NCBI RefSeq assembly: GCF_002909445.1
Contig: NZ_PPXC01000001.1
Span: forward strand, 458,074-522,073
Length of the DNA: 64,000 nucleotides
DNA from: Arthrobacter glacialis
GTDB taxonomy: Bacteria; Actinomycetota; Actinomycetes; Actinomycetales; Micrococcaceae
Reading direction: 5' to 3'
Position numbers and translations under genes: made by a program. Each line of letters opens with the position of its first letter. Position 1 is the first letter of the stretch. This document shows, one piece after another, positions 8,200-15,761 of the stretch. The notes beneath the pieces were generated by a model. It was not told where the DNA came from and ran no database searches. It was given only the letters and a program-made list of their open reading frames with translations.

Positions 8200-9222
8200 A
8201 TGACGTTGACAAAGGACGCTGCGCAAGCTGCCCAGATTGCCAGTAACAAGAAATCAGAAATGAACACCCGGCTCCGGGCCAGCTTCCAACAGCTTCTAGC
8301 TTTCGCCAGCTTGTTGGCATTGGTGTTGTTCTTCTCCGTGGCCAACGCCAACTTCTACCAGGCCGCAAACCTCTCCAACATCCTGCTCTCCACCGTTGTG
8401 ACGGGCCTGTTGGCACTGGGCACCACATTCGTCATCATTACCGGCGGTATTGACCTGTCCATCGGAACGGGCATGACCTTGTGCTCGGTGATGACGGCTG
8501 TGTTCATGACCCAGATGGGCATGCCCATGATTGTGGGCGTGCTGTGTGGTGTTTTGTTCGGTGCCCTGATGGGTGGGATCAACGGCTTCTTAGTTGCCGT
8601 GATGAAAATACCCCCCTTCATTGCAACGTTGGCCATGATGATGGTGGCTGCGGGCCTGGCTTTGGTCATCTCCGGCACCAAGCCCGTCTACACCACAGAG
8701 GTTGAGGGCTTCCAGAAGATCTTCGCCCTGGGCAAGTCCATCCCCGGCCTGGTCATCCCCAATGCCGTGTTCATCTTGTTTGCAGCCGCCGTCGTGGCCG
8801 GCCTGCTGCTGTCCAAGACTGTTTTGGGCCGCTACACCTACTCGATTGGCAGCAATGAGGCGGCCACGGCTCTTTCCGGCGTGAACGTCACCAAGTGGAC
8901 TGTGCTGATCTACACGGTTGCAGGAACTTTCACCGGTCTGGCCGGCGTCATCGCCACGGCACGCTTAAACTCAGCCCAGCCCGCGGGCGGTGCAGGCCTG
9001 GAGCTCCAGGCGATTGCCGCCGTCGTCATTGGTGGCACTTCCCTGGCCGGCGGCAAGGGCTCCATCATCGGCACCGTGATTGGTGCGTTGATCATGTCCG
9101 TGCTGACCAATGGCCTGTCCATCATGTCCATCCCGCAGGAATGGCAGCAGGTAGCTGTCGGTGTAGTCATTCTCCTGGCCGTGTACCTGGACATGATGCG
9201 CCGCAAAAAGGCCGCCAACTAG
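8200..9222 (+). CDS. Sugar ABC importer permease, RbsC type
   Basis: A 340-residue membrane protein of the BPD_transp_2 family with about 8-10 hydrophobic segments. It contains VIITGGIDLSIGTGM and VVIGGTSLAGGKGSIIGT, both highly typical of RbsC/XylH permeases. A hydrophilic N-terminal leader of about 28 residues (many Ala, Lys, Gln) precedes the first membrane segment. The start at 8200 is 17 bases after the ATPase stop. Presumed to form the channel for the sugar captured by the binding protein encoded at 9283. Confidence 0.92.
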   Translation: MTLTKDAAQAAQIASNKKSEMNTRLRASFQQLLAFASLLALVLFFSVANANFYQAANLSNILLSTVVTGLLALGTTFVIITGGIDLSIGTGMTLCSVMTAVFMTQMGMPMIVGVLCGVLFGALMGGINGFLVAVMKIPPFIATLAMMMVAAGLALVISGTKPVYTTEVEGFQKIFALGKSIPGLVIPNAVFILFAAAVVAGLLLSKTVLGRYTYSIGSNEAATALSGVNVTKWTVLIYTVAGTFTGLAGVIATARLNSAQPAGGAGLELQAIAAVVIGGTSLAGGKGSIIGTVIGALIMSVLTNGLSIMSIPQEWQQVAVGVVILLAVYLDMMRRKKAAN

Positions 9223-9282
9223 TTTTCCACAAACAGCAGCACCCCATTTGTTCACGTGTTTATACGAAGGAGTTAGACCCCC

Positions 9283-10266
9283 ATGCAAAGAAGAAAATTT
9301 CTGGCCTTGGCCTCAGTAGCTGCCCTGTCCTTGAGCGTTGCTGCTTGTGACACGGCTGCCACCCCCGCAGCTGGCGGCGCCGCAGCCACCAACGGCAAGA
9401 CGTACATCGCGATTGTTTCCAAGGGCTTCCAGCACCAGTTCTGGCAGTCAGTGAAGCAGGGTGCAGAGAACGCTGCCAAGGAATTCAACGTTGAAATCTC
9501 CTTCGAAGGTCCCGACAAGGAAACCAACGTTCAGCAGCAGATGGACCAGCTGAATAACGCCATGGCCAAGAACCCGCAGGCGCTGGCCCTGGCCGCCTTG
9601 GACTCCAAGGCAGCTGAAGGCATTCTGCAGGACGCCAAGGGCAAAAACATTCCCGTCATTGCCTTTGACTCCGGCGTGGATTCGGATATTCCGTTGGCTA
9701 CCGCCTCCACCGACAACAAGGCTGCTGCCGCCGAAGCTGCAAAGCACATGGCCGAGCTGTTGGGCAAGAAGGGTGAGATCGCCATCATCGGCCACTCCCA
9801 GACAGCCACCTCAGGCACCGACCGCCGCGACGGCTTCGTTGACTACTTGAAGACCAATGCGCCGGACATCAAGATCGTTGACATCCAGTACGCCGACGGC
9901 GACCAGGCCAAGTCCACCGACGCCGCCAAGTCCATCATGACCGCCTACCCGAACCTGGCTGGCATGTACGGCACCAACGAAGGTGCCGCGATCGGCGTCG
10001 TCAACGCTGTGAAGGAAGCCGGGAAGACCGGCAAGCTCACCATTGTTGGCTTCGACTCCGGCAAGGCCCAGATGGACGCCATCAAGGACGGCCTCATGGC
10101 AGGCGCCGTGACCCAGAACCCCGTTGGCATTGGCTACGAGACCGTCAAGGCAGCCGTTGCCGCCATCAAGGGTGAAACGGTGGAGAAGGTCATTGACACC
10201 GGCTTCTACTGGTACGACAAGACCAACATTGCCGATCCCAAGATCGCCGCGAACCTCTACGAGTAG
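9283..10266 (+). CDS. Sugar-binding lipoprotein, RbsB type (Peripla_BP_4)
   Basis: The 327-residue protein starts MQRRKFLALA and has lipobox SVAAC, with the modified cysteine at residue 22. A low-complexity Ala/Thr linker and a two-lobed Peripla_BP_4 domain follow (YIAIVSKGFQHQFWQSV, ALDSKAAEGIL, AIIGHSQTATSGTDRRDGF, GMYGTNEGAAIG). It should capture a monosaccharide at the outer membrane face and deliver it to the RbsC-type permease. GAAGGAG lies before the ATG. It ends the importer operon and is followed by a very strong hairpin terminator. Substrate inferred to be L-fucose from gene order. Confidence 0.92.
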   Translation: MQRRKFLALASVAALSLSVAACDTAATPAAGGAAATNGKTYIAIVSKGFQHQFWQSVKQGAENAAKEFNVEISFEGPDKETNVQQQMDQLNNAMAKNPQALALAALDSKAAEGILQDAKGKNIPVIAFDSGVDSDIPLATASTDNKAAAAEAAKHMAELLGKKGEIAIIGHSQTATSGTDRRDGFVDYLKTNAPDIKIVDIQYADGDQAKSTDAAKSIMTAYPNLAGMYGTNEGAAIGVVNAVKEAGKTGKLTIVGFDSGKAQMDAIKDGLMAGAVTQNPVGIGYETVKAAVAAIKGETVEKVIDTGFYWYDKTNIADPKIAANLYE

Positions 10267-10274
10267 CCTCCAGC

Positions 10275-10350
10275 AACTGACCCGCAGAAAACGGCGAAAA
10301 TTCACGATTTTGACGTGATTTTCGGCGTTTTCTGCGGGTCAGTTTGTTTT
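10275..10350 (+). terminator. Very long hairpin terminator after the sugar importer operon
   Basis: The 27-base arms at 10275-10301 and 10318-10344 pair with one mismatch. The intervening bases pair further (CACG with CGTG), leaving a loop of about 7. A T-rich tail (TTTGTTTTTAA) follows. The stem is about 30 bp, far longer than an ordinary intrinsic terminator. It lies in the convergent gap between the importer (+) and the GntR gene (-). Confidence 0.85.
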
Positions 10351-10426
10351 TAACGTTCGACGCCGGTGCTTGCCTTCATGTGCCGGCTCGCCGAGGGCGT
10401 GCCAAACTTCGCCCCTACGTGCCGAG

Positions 10427-10486
10427 GGCGTGCCAAACTGGCGGGGGCGTATGAAATTTCATACGCCCCCGCCAGCTTGGCACGCC
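10427..10486. repeat. 60-bp near-perfect palindrome, copy 1 of a dispersed repeat
   Basis: The arms at 10427-10456 and 10457-10486 are reverse complements with one mismatch and no loop; the centre reads ATGAAATTTCAT. A related palindrome occurs at 29750-29805. A partial extra copy of the left edge (GAGGGCGTGCCAAACT type) lies just upstream, at about 10392-10410. The gap is convergent and already holds the terminator at 10275, so this element looks like an inserted palindromic repeat rather than the primary terminator. Confidence 0.75.
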
Positions 10487-10504
10487 GTCACGCCTATTGC
10501 GGTG

Positions 10505-11176
10505 TTAGAGGGCTTGGCGGAGCCAGTGCTCCACGCCGCTGATGTGCACTGTCAGCAGGGACTTGGTCAGTTCGGCGTCGCCGCGCTCCAGGGCCTCGAT
10601 GATGGCTGCGTGCTCCGAGAGTGTCCTGTCCACGGCCTTCTCCTGGGTGAGGCCGCGCCAGATGCGTGCGCGCACAGTGCTGCTGGAGAGCCCGTCCAGA
10701 ACGCTGGACAAGTAGGAGTTGTTGGCCGCTGTGGCAATGAGTTCATGGAAGACGAGGTCGTGGTCAACCAAGGACTCAACACTGGTTTCATCGTTGATGT
10801 TCTCCATGGTGGCCCGCAGTGCAGCAATTTGCTCGGGCGTGATGCGACCGGCGGCTATGGCGGCAGCGGCGGGTTCCAAGATGCGGCGGACTTCAAAGAT
10901 GTCCAGGATGGATTCGTCCTGGTGCAGGTCCACGATGAAGGTCATGGCCTCGGTGAGCAGCTTGGGTTCAAGGCTTGTCACATACGTTCCGTCGCCGCGG
11001 CGCACATCGAGGACCCGGATGATCTCCAGTGCCTTGACGGCTTCACGCAAGGAGCTGCGGGAAAGTCCCAGCTTCTCGCTGAGTTCCTTTTCCGGCGGCA
11101 ATCGATCCCCGGCGCAGAGCTCCCCGGAGATGATCATTTCCTTGATTCTGGTGATTGCTTCGTCAGTTACGGCCAT
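10505..11176 (-). CDS. FadR-subfamily GntR transcriptional regulator, probable fucose-regulon repressor
   Basis: This 223-residue protein has an N-terminal winged helix (residues about 5-70: AGDRLPPEKELSEKLGLSRS, then VRRGDGTYV) and a C-terminal all-helical FCD ligand domain. Candidate metal-binding residues of FCD are Asp/His in LVDHDLVFHELI and the His residues in SEHAAIIEAL and VHISGVEHW. FadR-type regulators usually repress sugar-acid or organic-acid catabolism and respond to a pathway intermediate. Here the only local regulator gene sits convergent to the fucose importer, so it is the best candidate to bind AACATCGGATGTT. That link is inference. Its own upstream region has a weaker version of the motif, consistent with autoregulation. 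Confidence 0.88.
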   Translation of the reverse strand: MAVTDEAITRIKEMIISGELCAGDRLPPEKELSEKLGLSRSSLREAVKALEIIRVLDVRRGDGTYVTSLEPKLLTEAMTFIVDLHQDESILDIFEVRRILEPAAAAIAAGRITPEQIAALRATMENINDETSVESLVDHDLVFHELIATAANNSYLSSVLDGLSSSTVRARIWRGLTQEKAVDRTLSEHAAIIEALERGDAELTKSLLTVHISGVEHWLRQAL

Positions 11177-11190
11177 GGAACCAGTCTAAT

Positions 11191-11203
11191 GGTCTGATGT
11201 TTA
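11191..11203. promoter_or_regulatory. Weak candidate autoregulatory site of the GntR gene
   Basis: GGTCTGATGTTTA begins 15 bases upstream of the regulator ATG and contains the GATGTT half of the fucose palindrome. The segment GGTCTGATGT recurs at 6593-6602 before the importer ATPase. Only one half is well conserved. Confidence 0.3.
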
Positions 11204-11247
11204 TTTTTGCGGGCCAACGCGCAGTTGGCGGCACGGCAAGTCCCTAC

Positions 11248-11284
11248 AAAAATGCACCCCCAACAAGGTTGAGGGTGCATTTTC
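11248..11284 (-). terminator. Intrinsic terminator of tRNA-Ser(GCT)
   Basis: Arms of about 11 bases (AAAATGCACCC and GGGTGCATTTT) enclose a short loop. On the minus strand a run of T follows the stem. It lies a few bases downstream of the tRNA 3' end, between it and the GntR gene. Confidence 0.8.
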
Positions 11285-11288
11285 ACTG

Positions 11289-11376
11289 CGGAGACGGGGA
11301 GATTTGAACTCCCGGTGGAGTTGTGCCCCACACTTCATTAGCAGTGAAGCCCATTCGGCCGCTCTGGCACGTCTCC
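11289..11376 (-). tRNA. tRNA-Ser (anticodon GCT)
   Basis: On the minus strand an 88-nt cloverleaf can be folded. It has acceptor GGAGACG/CGTCTCC with discriminator G, anticodon stem CTTCA/TGAAG with loop CTGCTAA (anticodon GCT), a long variable arm as in serine tRNAs, and a T arm with GTTCAAATC. CCA is not encoded. Confidence 0.95.
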
Positions 11377-11386
11377 AGCACTGGCT

Positions 11387-11415
11387 AAGGTAGAAGCCCC
11401 TAACCAGCATCCCAA
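11387..11415 (-). promoter_or_regulatory. Probable promoter of tRNA-Ser(GCT)
   Basis: On the minus strand TTGGGA (11410-11415) and TACCTT (11387-11392) are spaced by 17 bases and end 10 bases before the mature tRNA 5' end. The geometry fits a housekeeping sigma promoter. Confidence 0.5.
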
Positions 11416-11492
11416 ACTTTACCCATGAGAGGGCCCTCAATGCAAAACGAGGGGACGGGTGGCGCCTTTACCGACGCAATTACTGCAGATAA

Positions 11493-13613
11493 TTACAATC
11501 CGCCGGTGAGTGCCCGCCACAAAAATTCGTGCGACGCCGTGTGGAGTCGGGCTGCTTGCTCATTGTTGCCGGCCCCCGCGTGGCCGCCCTCCAATGCCTC
11601 ATGGAACCACACGTCAATGCCCATGGCTTCCATCCGGGCAGCCATCTTGCGCGCCTGCACCGGTCCCACCCGGTCATCGGAGGTCGCCGTCCAAATGAAC
11701 GTTGCCGGATACTGAACGTCGGACCGCAGCAGGTGGTACGGCGAGAACGTCTTGATGAACTCCCATTGCTCGGGCACGTCGGGGTCGCCGTATTCAGCCA
11801 TCCAGGAGGCGCCTGCTGAGAGCTTCGTGTAGCGGCGCATGTCCAGCAGCGGGACGCCGCAAGACACGGCGCCAAAGAGCGTGGGGTGGTGCGTGAGCAT
11901 GTTGCCCACCAGCAGCCCGCCGTTGCTGCCGCCCGCGCAACCCAGGTGCGCAGGTGATGCCACGCCGCGGGCCGACAGGTCACGGGCCACAGCGGCAAAG
12001 TCGTCGTAGGCGCGGTGACGGTTTTCCTGCAGTGCGGCCGTGTGCCAGCTGGGCCCGTACTCACCGCCGCCACGGATGTTCGCCACCACGTACACGCCGC
12101 CGCGATCCAGCCACGTCCGGCCCACGGTGCCGCTGTAGGCGGGGGTGCGGGACACCTCAAAGCCGCCGTACCCGCTCAGCAAGGTGGGGTTCGCGCCGTC
12201 GAGCCGCAGATCCTTGGGCCCCACCTGAAAGTACGGTACGCGGGTGCCGTCGGCCGAGACCGCAAAGTGTTGTTCCACGCTGTATTTTTCGGCCGTGAAG
12301 AACGACGGCGCCTCCCGCACTAGCGTCGCCGGCGCCACCGGGGTGCCGGTGGCGTGGGTGCCAAGACCTGCGGGCAGGGTTCCGCGGTACACGGTGGAGG
12401 GGGTGAGGAAGCCCGTGGCAATGAGCCAGTAGTCGTTGCCGGCCGTGGCGTCCTCGGAATCCACGGCGTAAGCATCCACGGAATGCAGAGGTGGGCAGGC
12501 GTCAAGTTCCTGGACAGCCCAATCCGCGGCAGGGTTCAGCACCAGGATCTTGGAGGACACATCCGCCAGCAAGTTCAGCAGGAGGTAGTCCTGGGTCCAG
12601 CTCCATGACTGCAGCGACTGGGCCGACGTGGGGGCAAAGACGGTGCGCAAGTCCCGGCTGCCAGCCAGGAAAGCAGCCAACTCAATGGCCAGCAGGGTCC
12701 CGGCGGCATGGACAGCGCCGTCAAGAGCCCAATCGTTGCGCGGGCGCAACAGGAGCCACTGGTGGTGCAGTGAAACGTTCATGCTGTCCGGGACGTCGAT
12801 GTGCACCCAGTCGTCACCCACGCGCAGGTAGCTGCGCGAGTTGAAGAAATCCAGCACATCGTAGGCAACGTCCCGTTCAAATCCGGGTGTGCTGCTGTGG
12901 GAAACGCCGCCGCTGAGGTGGTCCACGGGAACCGCGAACAGCGGCTCCTTGACGGTCAAATCCGCCAGGGACTCGCCGCGGCGCAGTACACGTGTGGCGG
13001 CCGGGTAGGAGGAGGTGGTCATGGACCCCTCGCCGGTGTCAGTTCCCACGTACAGGGTGTCGGCATCACGCCAGCTCAGGCGGGTCTTCGCGGCGGGAAG
13101 GTTAAAGCCGCCCTCCACAAAACTGCGGGTGGGCAGGTCAAACTCCCTGTACGCCACCGCGTCGCCGCCGTCGGGGGACAGTGCCACCATGGCGCGCCGG
13201 TACTCCTGTCCGGGTGCCGGGCGCAGCAGCGAGGCCCCCGCCCACAGCCATTGGGCATCCTCCGCCTCGCACAGGGCGTCAACGTCCAGCAGGATCTGCC
13301 AGTCAGGGGATTCGCCCAGGTAGCTCTCCCAGCTGGTGCGCCGCCAGAGCCCGCGCGGGTTGGTCTCATCGCGCCAGAAGTTGTAATACCAGTCGCCGCG
13401 TTTGGACACCATGGGGATCCTGTCCTTGGAGTCCAACACCTCCAACACGGATGCTTCAAGAGCCGCATAGCCCGGAGTCAGCAGTGCGGAGTCGGTGCGT
13501 GCATTGCGCTCGCGGACCCAGGCCATGGCGGCTTCGCCGTGAATGTCCTCCAACCAGAGGTTCTCATCGGCGGGCTCGGGGGCAATGTTCAAAGGTGTTG
13601 GTGCTTGCGTCAT
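11493..13613 (-). CDS. Prolyl oligopeptidase-family serine peptidase (S9A)
   Basis: This 706-residue protein has the S9A layout: an N-terminal seven-bladed propeller domain (LWLEDIHGEAAMAWVRERN at the start is typical) and a C-terminal alpha/beta-hydrolase domain. The nucleophile is Ser563 in CAGGSNGGLLVG, the acid is Asp646 or Asp647 in SDDRVGP, and the histidine is His678 in EGGHAGA. The usual oligopeptidase segment YGGFEVSRTPAYS is present. No signal peptide is evident, so it is probably cytosolic and degrades short peptides. AGGA lies 7 bases before the ATG. It is a single gene, divergent from the FAD-binding protein gene. Confidence 0.93.
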   Translation of the reverse strand: MTQAPTPLNIAPEPADENLWLEDIHGEAAMAWVRERNARTDSALLTPGYAALEASVLEVLDSKDRIPMVSKRGDWYYNFWRDETNPRGLWRRTSWESYLGESPDWQILLDVDALCEAEDAQWLWAGASLLRPAPGQEYRRAMVALSPDGGDAVAYREFDLPTRSFVEGGFNLPAAKTRLSWRDADTLYVGTDTGEGSMTTSSYPAATRVLRRGESLADLTVKEPLFAVPVDHLSGGVSHSSTPGFERDVAYDVLDFFNSRSYLRVGDDWVHIDVPDSMNVSLHHQWLLLRPRNDWALDGAVHAAGTLLAIELAAFLAGSRDLRTVFAPTSAQSLQSWSWTQDYLLLNLLADVSSKILVLNPAADWAVQELDACPPLHSVDAYAVDSEDATAGNDYWLIATGFLTPSTVYRGTLPAGLGTHATGTPVAPATLVREAPSFFTAEKYSVEQHFAVSADGTRVPYFQVGPKDLRLDGANPTLLSGYGGFEVSRTPAYSGTVGRTWLDRGGVYVVANIRGGGEYGPSWHTAALQENRHRAYDDFAAVARDLSARGVASPAHLGCAGGSNGGLLVGNMLTHHPTLFGAVSCGVPLLDMRRYTKLSAGASWMAEYGDPDVPEQWEFIKTFSPYHLLRSDVQYPATFIWTATSDDRVGPVQARKMAARMEAMGIDVWFHEALEGGHAGAGNNEQAARLHTASHEFLWRALTGGL

Positions 13614-13693
13614 AACCCCATCCTAGGCACCCACGCGGGCGCCCGTTCACGGTTCCGCCAGCGGCGTTGGGACGCATCAGTTAAGCTCAAGGG

Positions 13694-15637
13694 GTGAAAT
13701 CTTTGGGTGCGCAGACTGTGGTTATTGTGGGGGCGGGGCCCCGCGGGACTTCCGTCATGGAACGCCTGCTGGCCCAGTACGTGAACAAGCGGTCAGCGCA
13801 CGAGTTGCACATCCACCTGGTGGATCCCTTTCCGCCGGGTGCCGGGCATGTGTGGCGCACCGGGCAATCACGGCTGTACCTGATGAACACCCAGAGCTTT
13901 TTCCCCACCTTGATCCCGGACCAGGGTGTGTCTGCCCTGCCGTTGGCCGGTTCCAGTTTCAACGAGTGGCGTGCTGCCCAGAGGGAACAGCCCGCGGACA
14001 TGCTCACTGCCGAAGACAAGGCCGAACTTGCCGCGCTCGCAGCCACCGGATTCCCCAGCCGGGCCCTCTACGGCCGCTACCTGAGCTGGTCCTTTGAGCG
14101 GCTCGTGGCCCAGCTGCCCCATAACGTCACACTCACAGTCCACGCCACTGAGGCGAAGCGGGTGGCGAGGGACCACGAAAACGGTGGGTTCGACGTCGCA
14201 CTTCTGGACGGGGAGAAACTGCACGCCCATCAGGTGGTGCTGGCTGTGGGCCATGTGGAATCGAAACTGAACCCCGCCCAGCGTGCCCTGCGTGACGACG
14301 CCCGCGCCAACGGACTGACGTACCTGCCGCCAGCCGTGCCCAATGACGTGAATTGGGCGCAGCTTCCCGCGGGTGCCACTGTCCTGGTGCGCGGCATGGG
14401 GCTGAACTTCTTTGACGTTCTGGGCCAGCTCACCGAGGGGCGCGGCGGCACTTTTGAACCCACGGGACAGCCAGCCGGCGAGGCGCTGAGATACGTGGCC
14501 TCGGGGCAGGAACCCGTCATTGTGGGGGCCTCCCGGCGCGGCACCCCGTACCGGGCCAAGGCGGAGCTTCAGAGCTACTATCCGCACAGTGTCACCTTGC
14601 GTTTTCTGGGTGAGGACGCGGTTGCCGCCATCAAAGCCATGGGCGCCACGGCCGGGTTTGACCACGATATTTGGCCGCTGCTGCACCGCGACACCCTCTG
14701 GGCGTACTACACCACGCTGGCGCGGACCCGTCCTGAGACTGTCTCGGCGCAGTTGCTGCCGGAGCTGGATGCACTGCTGCATGCCGGGCTCGACGGCGGC
14801 GACCCTGGGTGGGCTCTGCGGCTCAAGGACCTGCTGGTGCAGCACGTCCACGTTGACCACATCCTTGATTTGCGGGGCCTTGCCCGGCCGTTGACCAAGC
14901 ACCCGCTGCGCCCCGGCACAAACCACAGATTCTCCTCCCATGCACAGATGGACGCGGCCGTGCTGGCATACCTGAGCGCCGATGCTGCCGGTTCGGCCCG
15001 CGGCGAGGATGACCCCGTCAAGATGGCCATTGGTGCGCTCAATGCCGGGCGGGCCATCATCAAGTCGCTCGTGGCGGACAAGGGAATCACTCAGGTTTCC
15101 TGGCTCGGGGAGCTGCGCGGCTGGTTCGAGGGCTTCGTGGAGGGGCTGGCCAGCGGGCCTCCTGCAGTGCGCATGGAGCAGCTGGCGGCACTGGTGCGGG
15201 CCGGTGTGGTCCATTTTGCCGGCCCCGACCCGGTCTTTAGAATCGAGCACGGGCTGTTTAGCGTCAATTCGCCCTGGGTCGCCGACCATCCGTGGGAAGC
15301 CAGCTATTTGGTGGAGGCGCTGGCCCCGGCGAACCAAATCGTGAACAGCGACTCACTGTTGCTGACAAACTTGCTCGCCGACGGTTTGGCACGTCCCCGC
15401 GTCATGCTCCCGTCCGACGGCGAACCCGTTGTGACCAGCGGCCTGGACGTCTCGGCGCCGCCGTACAGGCCCCTGGACGGCACGGGCGTCCCCGTTGACG
15501 GATTGTATGTCCTGGGACTGCAGTTGTCCTCGGTGCAATGGGGCACTGCCATCGCCGCCGAGGCTTCGGCGAAGTACCGCAGCGGCTACCGCACCGTCCT
15601 GGACGCCGACGCGATCGCCGCAGACATTCTGGCCTGA
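13694..15637 (+). CDS. FAD/NAD(P)-binding protein (NAD_binding_9 family)
   Basis: This 647-residue protein begins with a Rossmann dinucleotide fold, VVIVGAGPRGTSVMERLL. HLVDPFPPGAGHVWR and LYLMNTQSFFPT follow, as in the large actinobacterial FAD/NAD(P)-binding proteins of the NAD_binding_9 family. A second nucleotide-binding region appears near VLAVGHVESK and ATVLVRGMGLNFFD. The reaction is unknown. The GTG at 13694 is needed to keep the first beta strand. AAGG is only 1 base away, and TTAAGC lies about 8 bases upstream, so a leaderless mRNA is possible. It is convergent with the wall-anchored nuclease gene, with a 30-bp hairpin between them. Confidence 0.8.
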   Translation: MKSLGAQTVVIVGAGPRGTSVMERLLAQYVNKRSAHELHIHLVDPFPPGAGHVWRTGQSRLYLMNTQSFFPTLIPDQGVSALPLAGSSFNEWRAAQREQPADMLTAEDKAELAALAATGFPSRALYGRYLSWSFERLVAQLPHNVTLTVHATEAKRVARDHENGGFDVALLDGEKLHAHQVVLAVGHVESKLNPAQRALRDDARANGLTYLPPAVPNDVNWAQLPAGATVLVRGMGLNFFDVLGQLTEGRGGTFEPTGQPAGEALRYVASGQEPVIVGASRRGTPYRAKAELQSYYPHSVTLRFLGEDAVAAIKAMGATAGFDHDIWPLLHRDTLWAYYTTLARTRPETVSAQLLPELDALLHAGLDGGDPGWALRLKDLLVQHVHVDHILDLRGLARPLTKHPLRPGTNHRFSSHAQMDAAVLAYLSADAAGSARGEDDPVKMAIGALNAGRAIIKSLVADKGITQVSWLGELRGWFEGFVEGLASGPPAVRMEQLAALVRAGVVHFAGPDPVFRIEHGLFSVNSPWVADHPWEASYLVEALAPANQIVNSDSLLLTNLLADGLARPRVMLPSDGEPVVTSGLDVSAPPYRPLDGTGVPVDGLYVLGLQLSSVQWGTAIAAEASAKYRSGYRTVLDADAIAADILA

Positions 15638-15655
15638 TCGATCTTCCCTGACACG

Positions 15656-15719
15656 ACCGCGCCCGTCCCCGCTTTTCGCGCCCGTAGGAACGGGTGCGAA
15701 AAGCGGGGACGGGCGCGGT
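15656..15719. terminator. Bidirectional long hairpin between convergent genes
   Basis: The 30-base arms at 15656-15685 and 15690-15719 pair with one mismatch around an AGGA loop. It sits 18 bases after the stop of the + gene and 42 bases before the end of the - gene. There is no clear T run on either side, so termination may be unconventional or the hairpin may protect 3' ends. Confidence 0.7.
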
Positions 15720-15761
15720 GATGCATCGGATGGGCCCACGCTGGCAGGGTGCCAGTGGGGA

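Noticed and set aside
10275-10486. Palindrome-rich gap considered as a CRISPR array or attachment site
   Set aside because: The units are not regularly spaced direct repeats with spacers, there are no cas genes, and there is no integrase. The structure is better explained as one terminator plus one palindromic repeat.
13868-15337. 489-codon open frame on the - strand opposite the FAD/NAD(P)-binding protein gene
   Set aside because: The + strand frame has a Rossmann motif and family-like sequence; the antisense translation is a low-information Arg/Gly/His-rich shadow typical of high-GC DNA.
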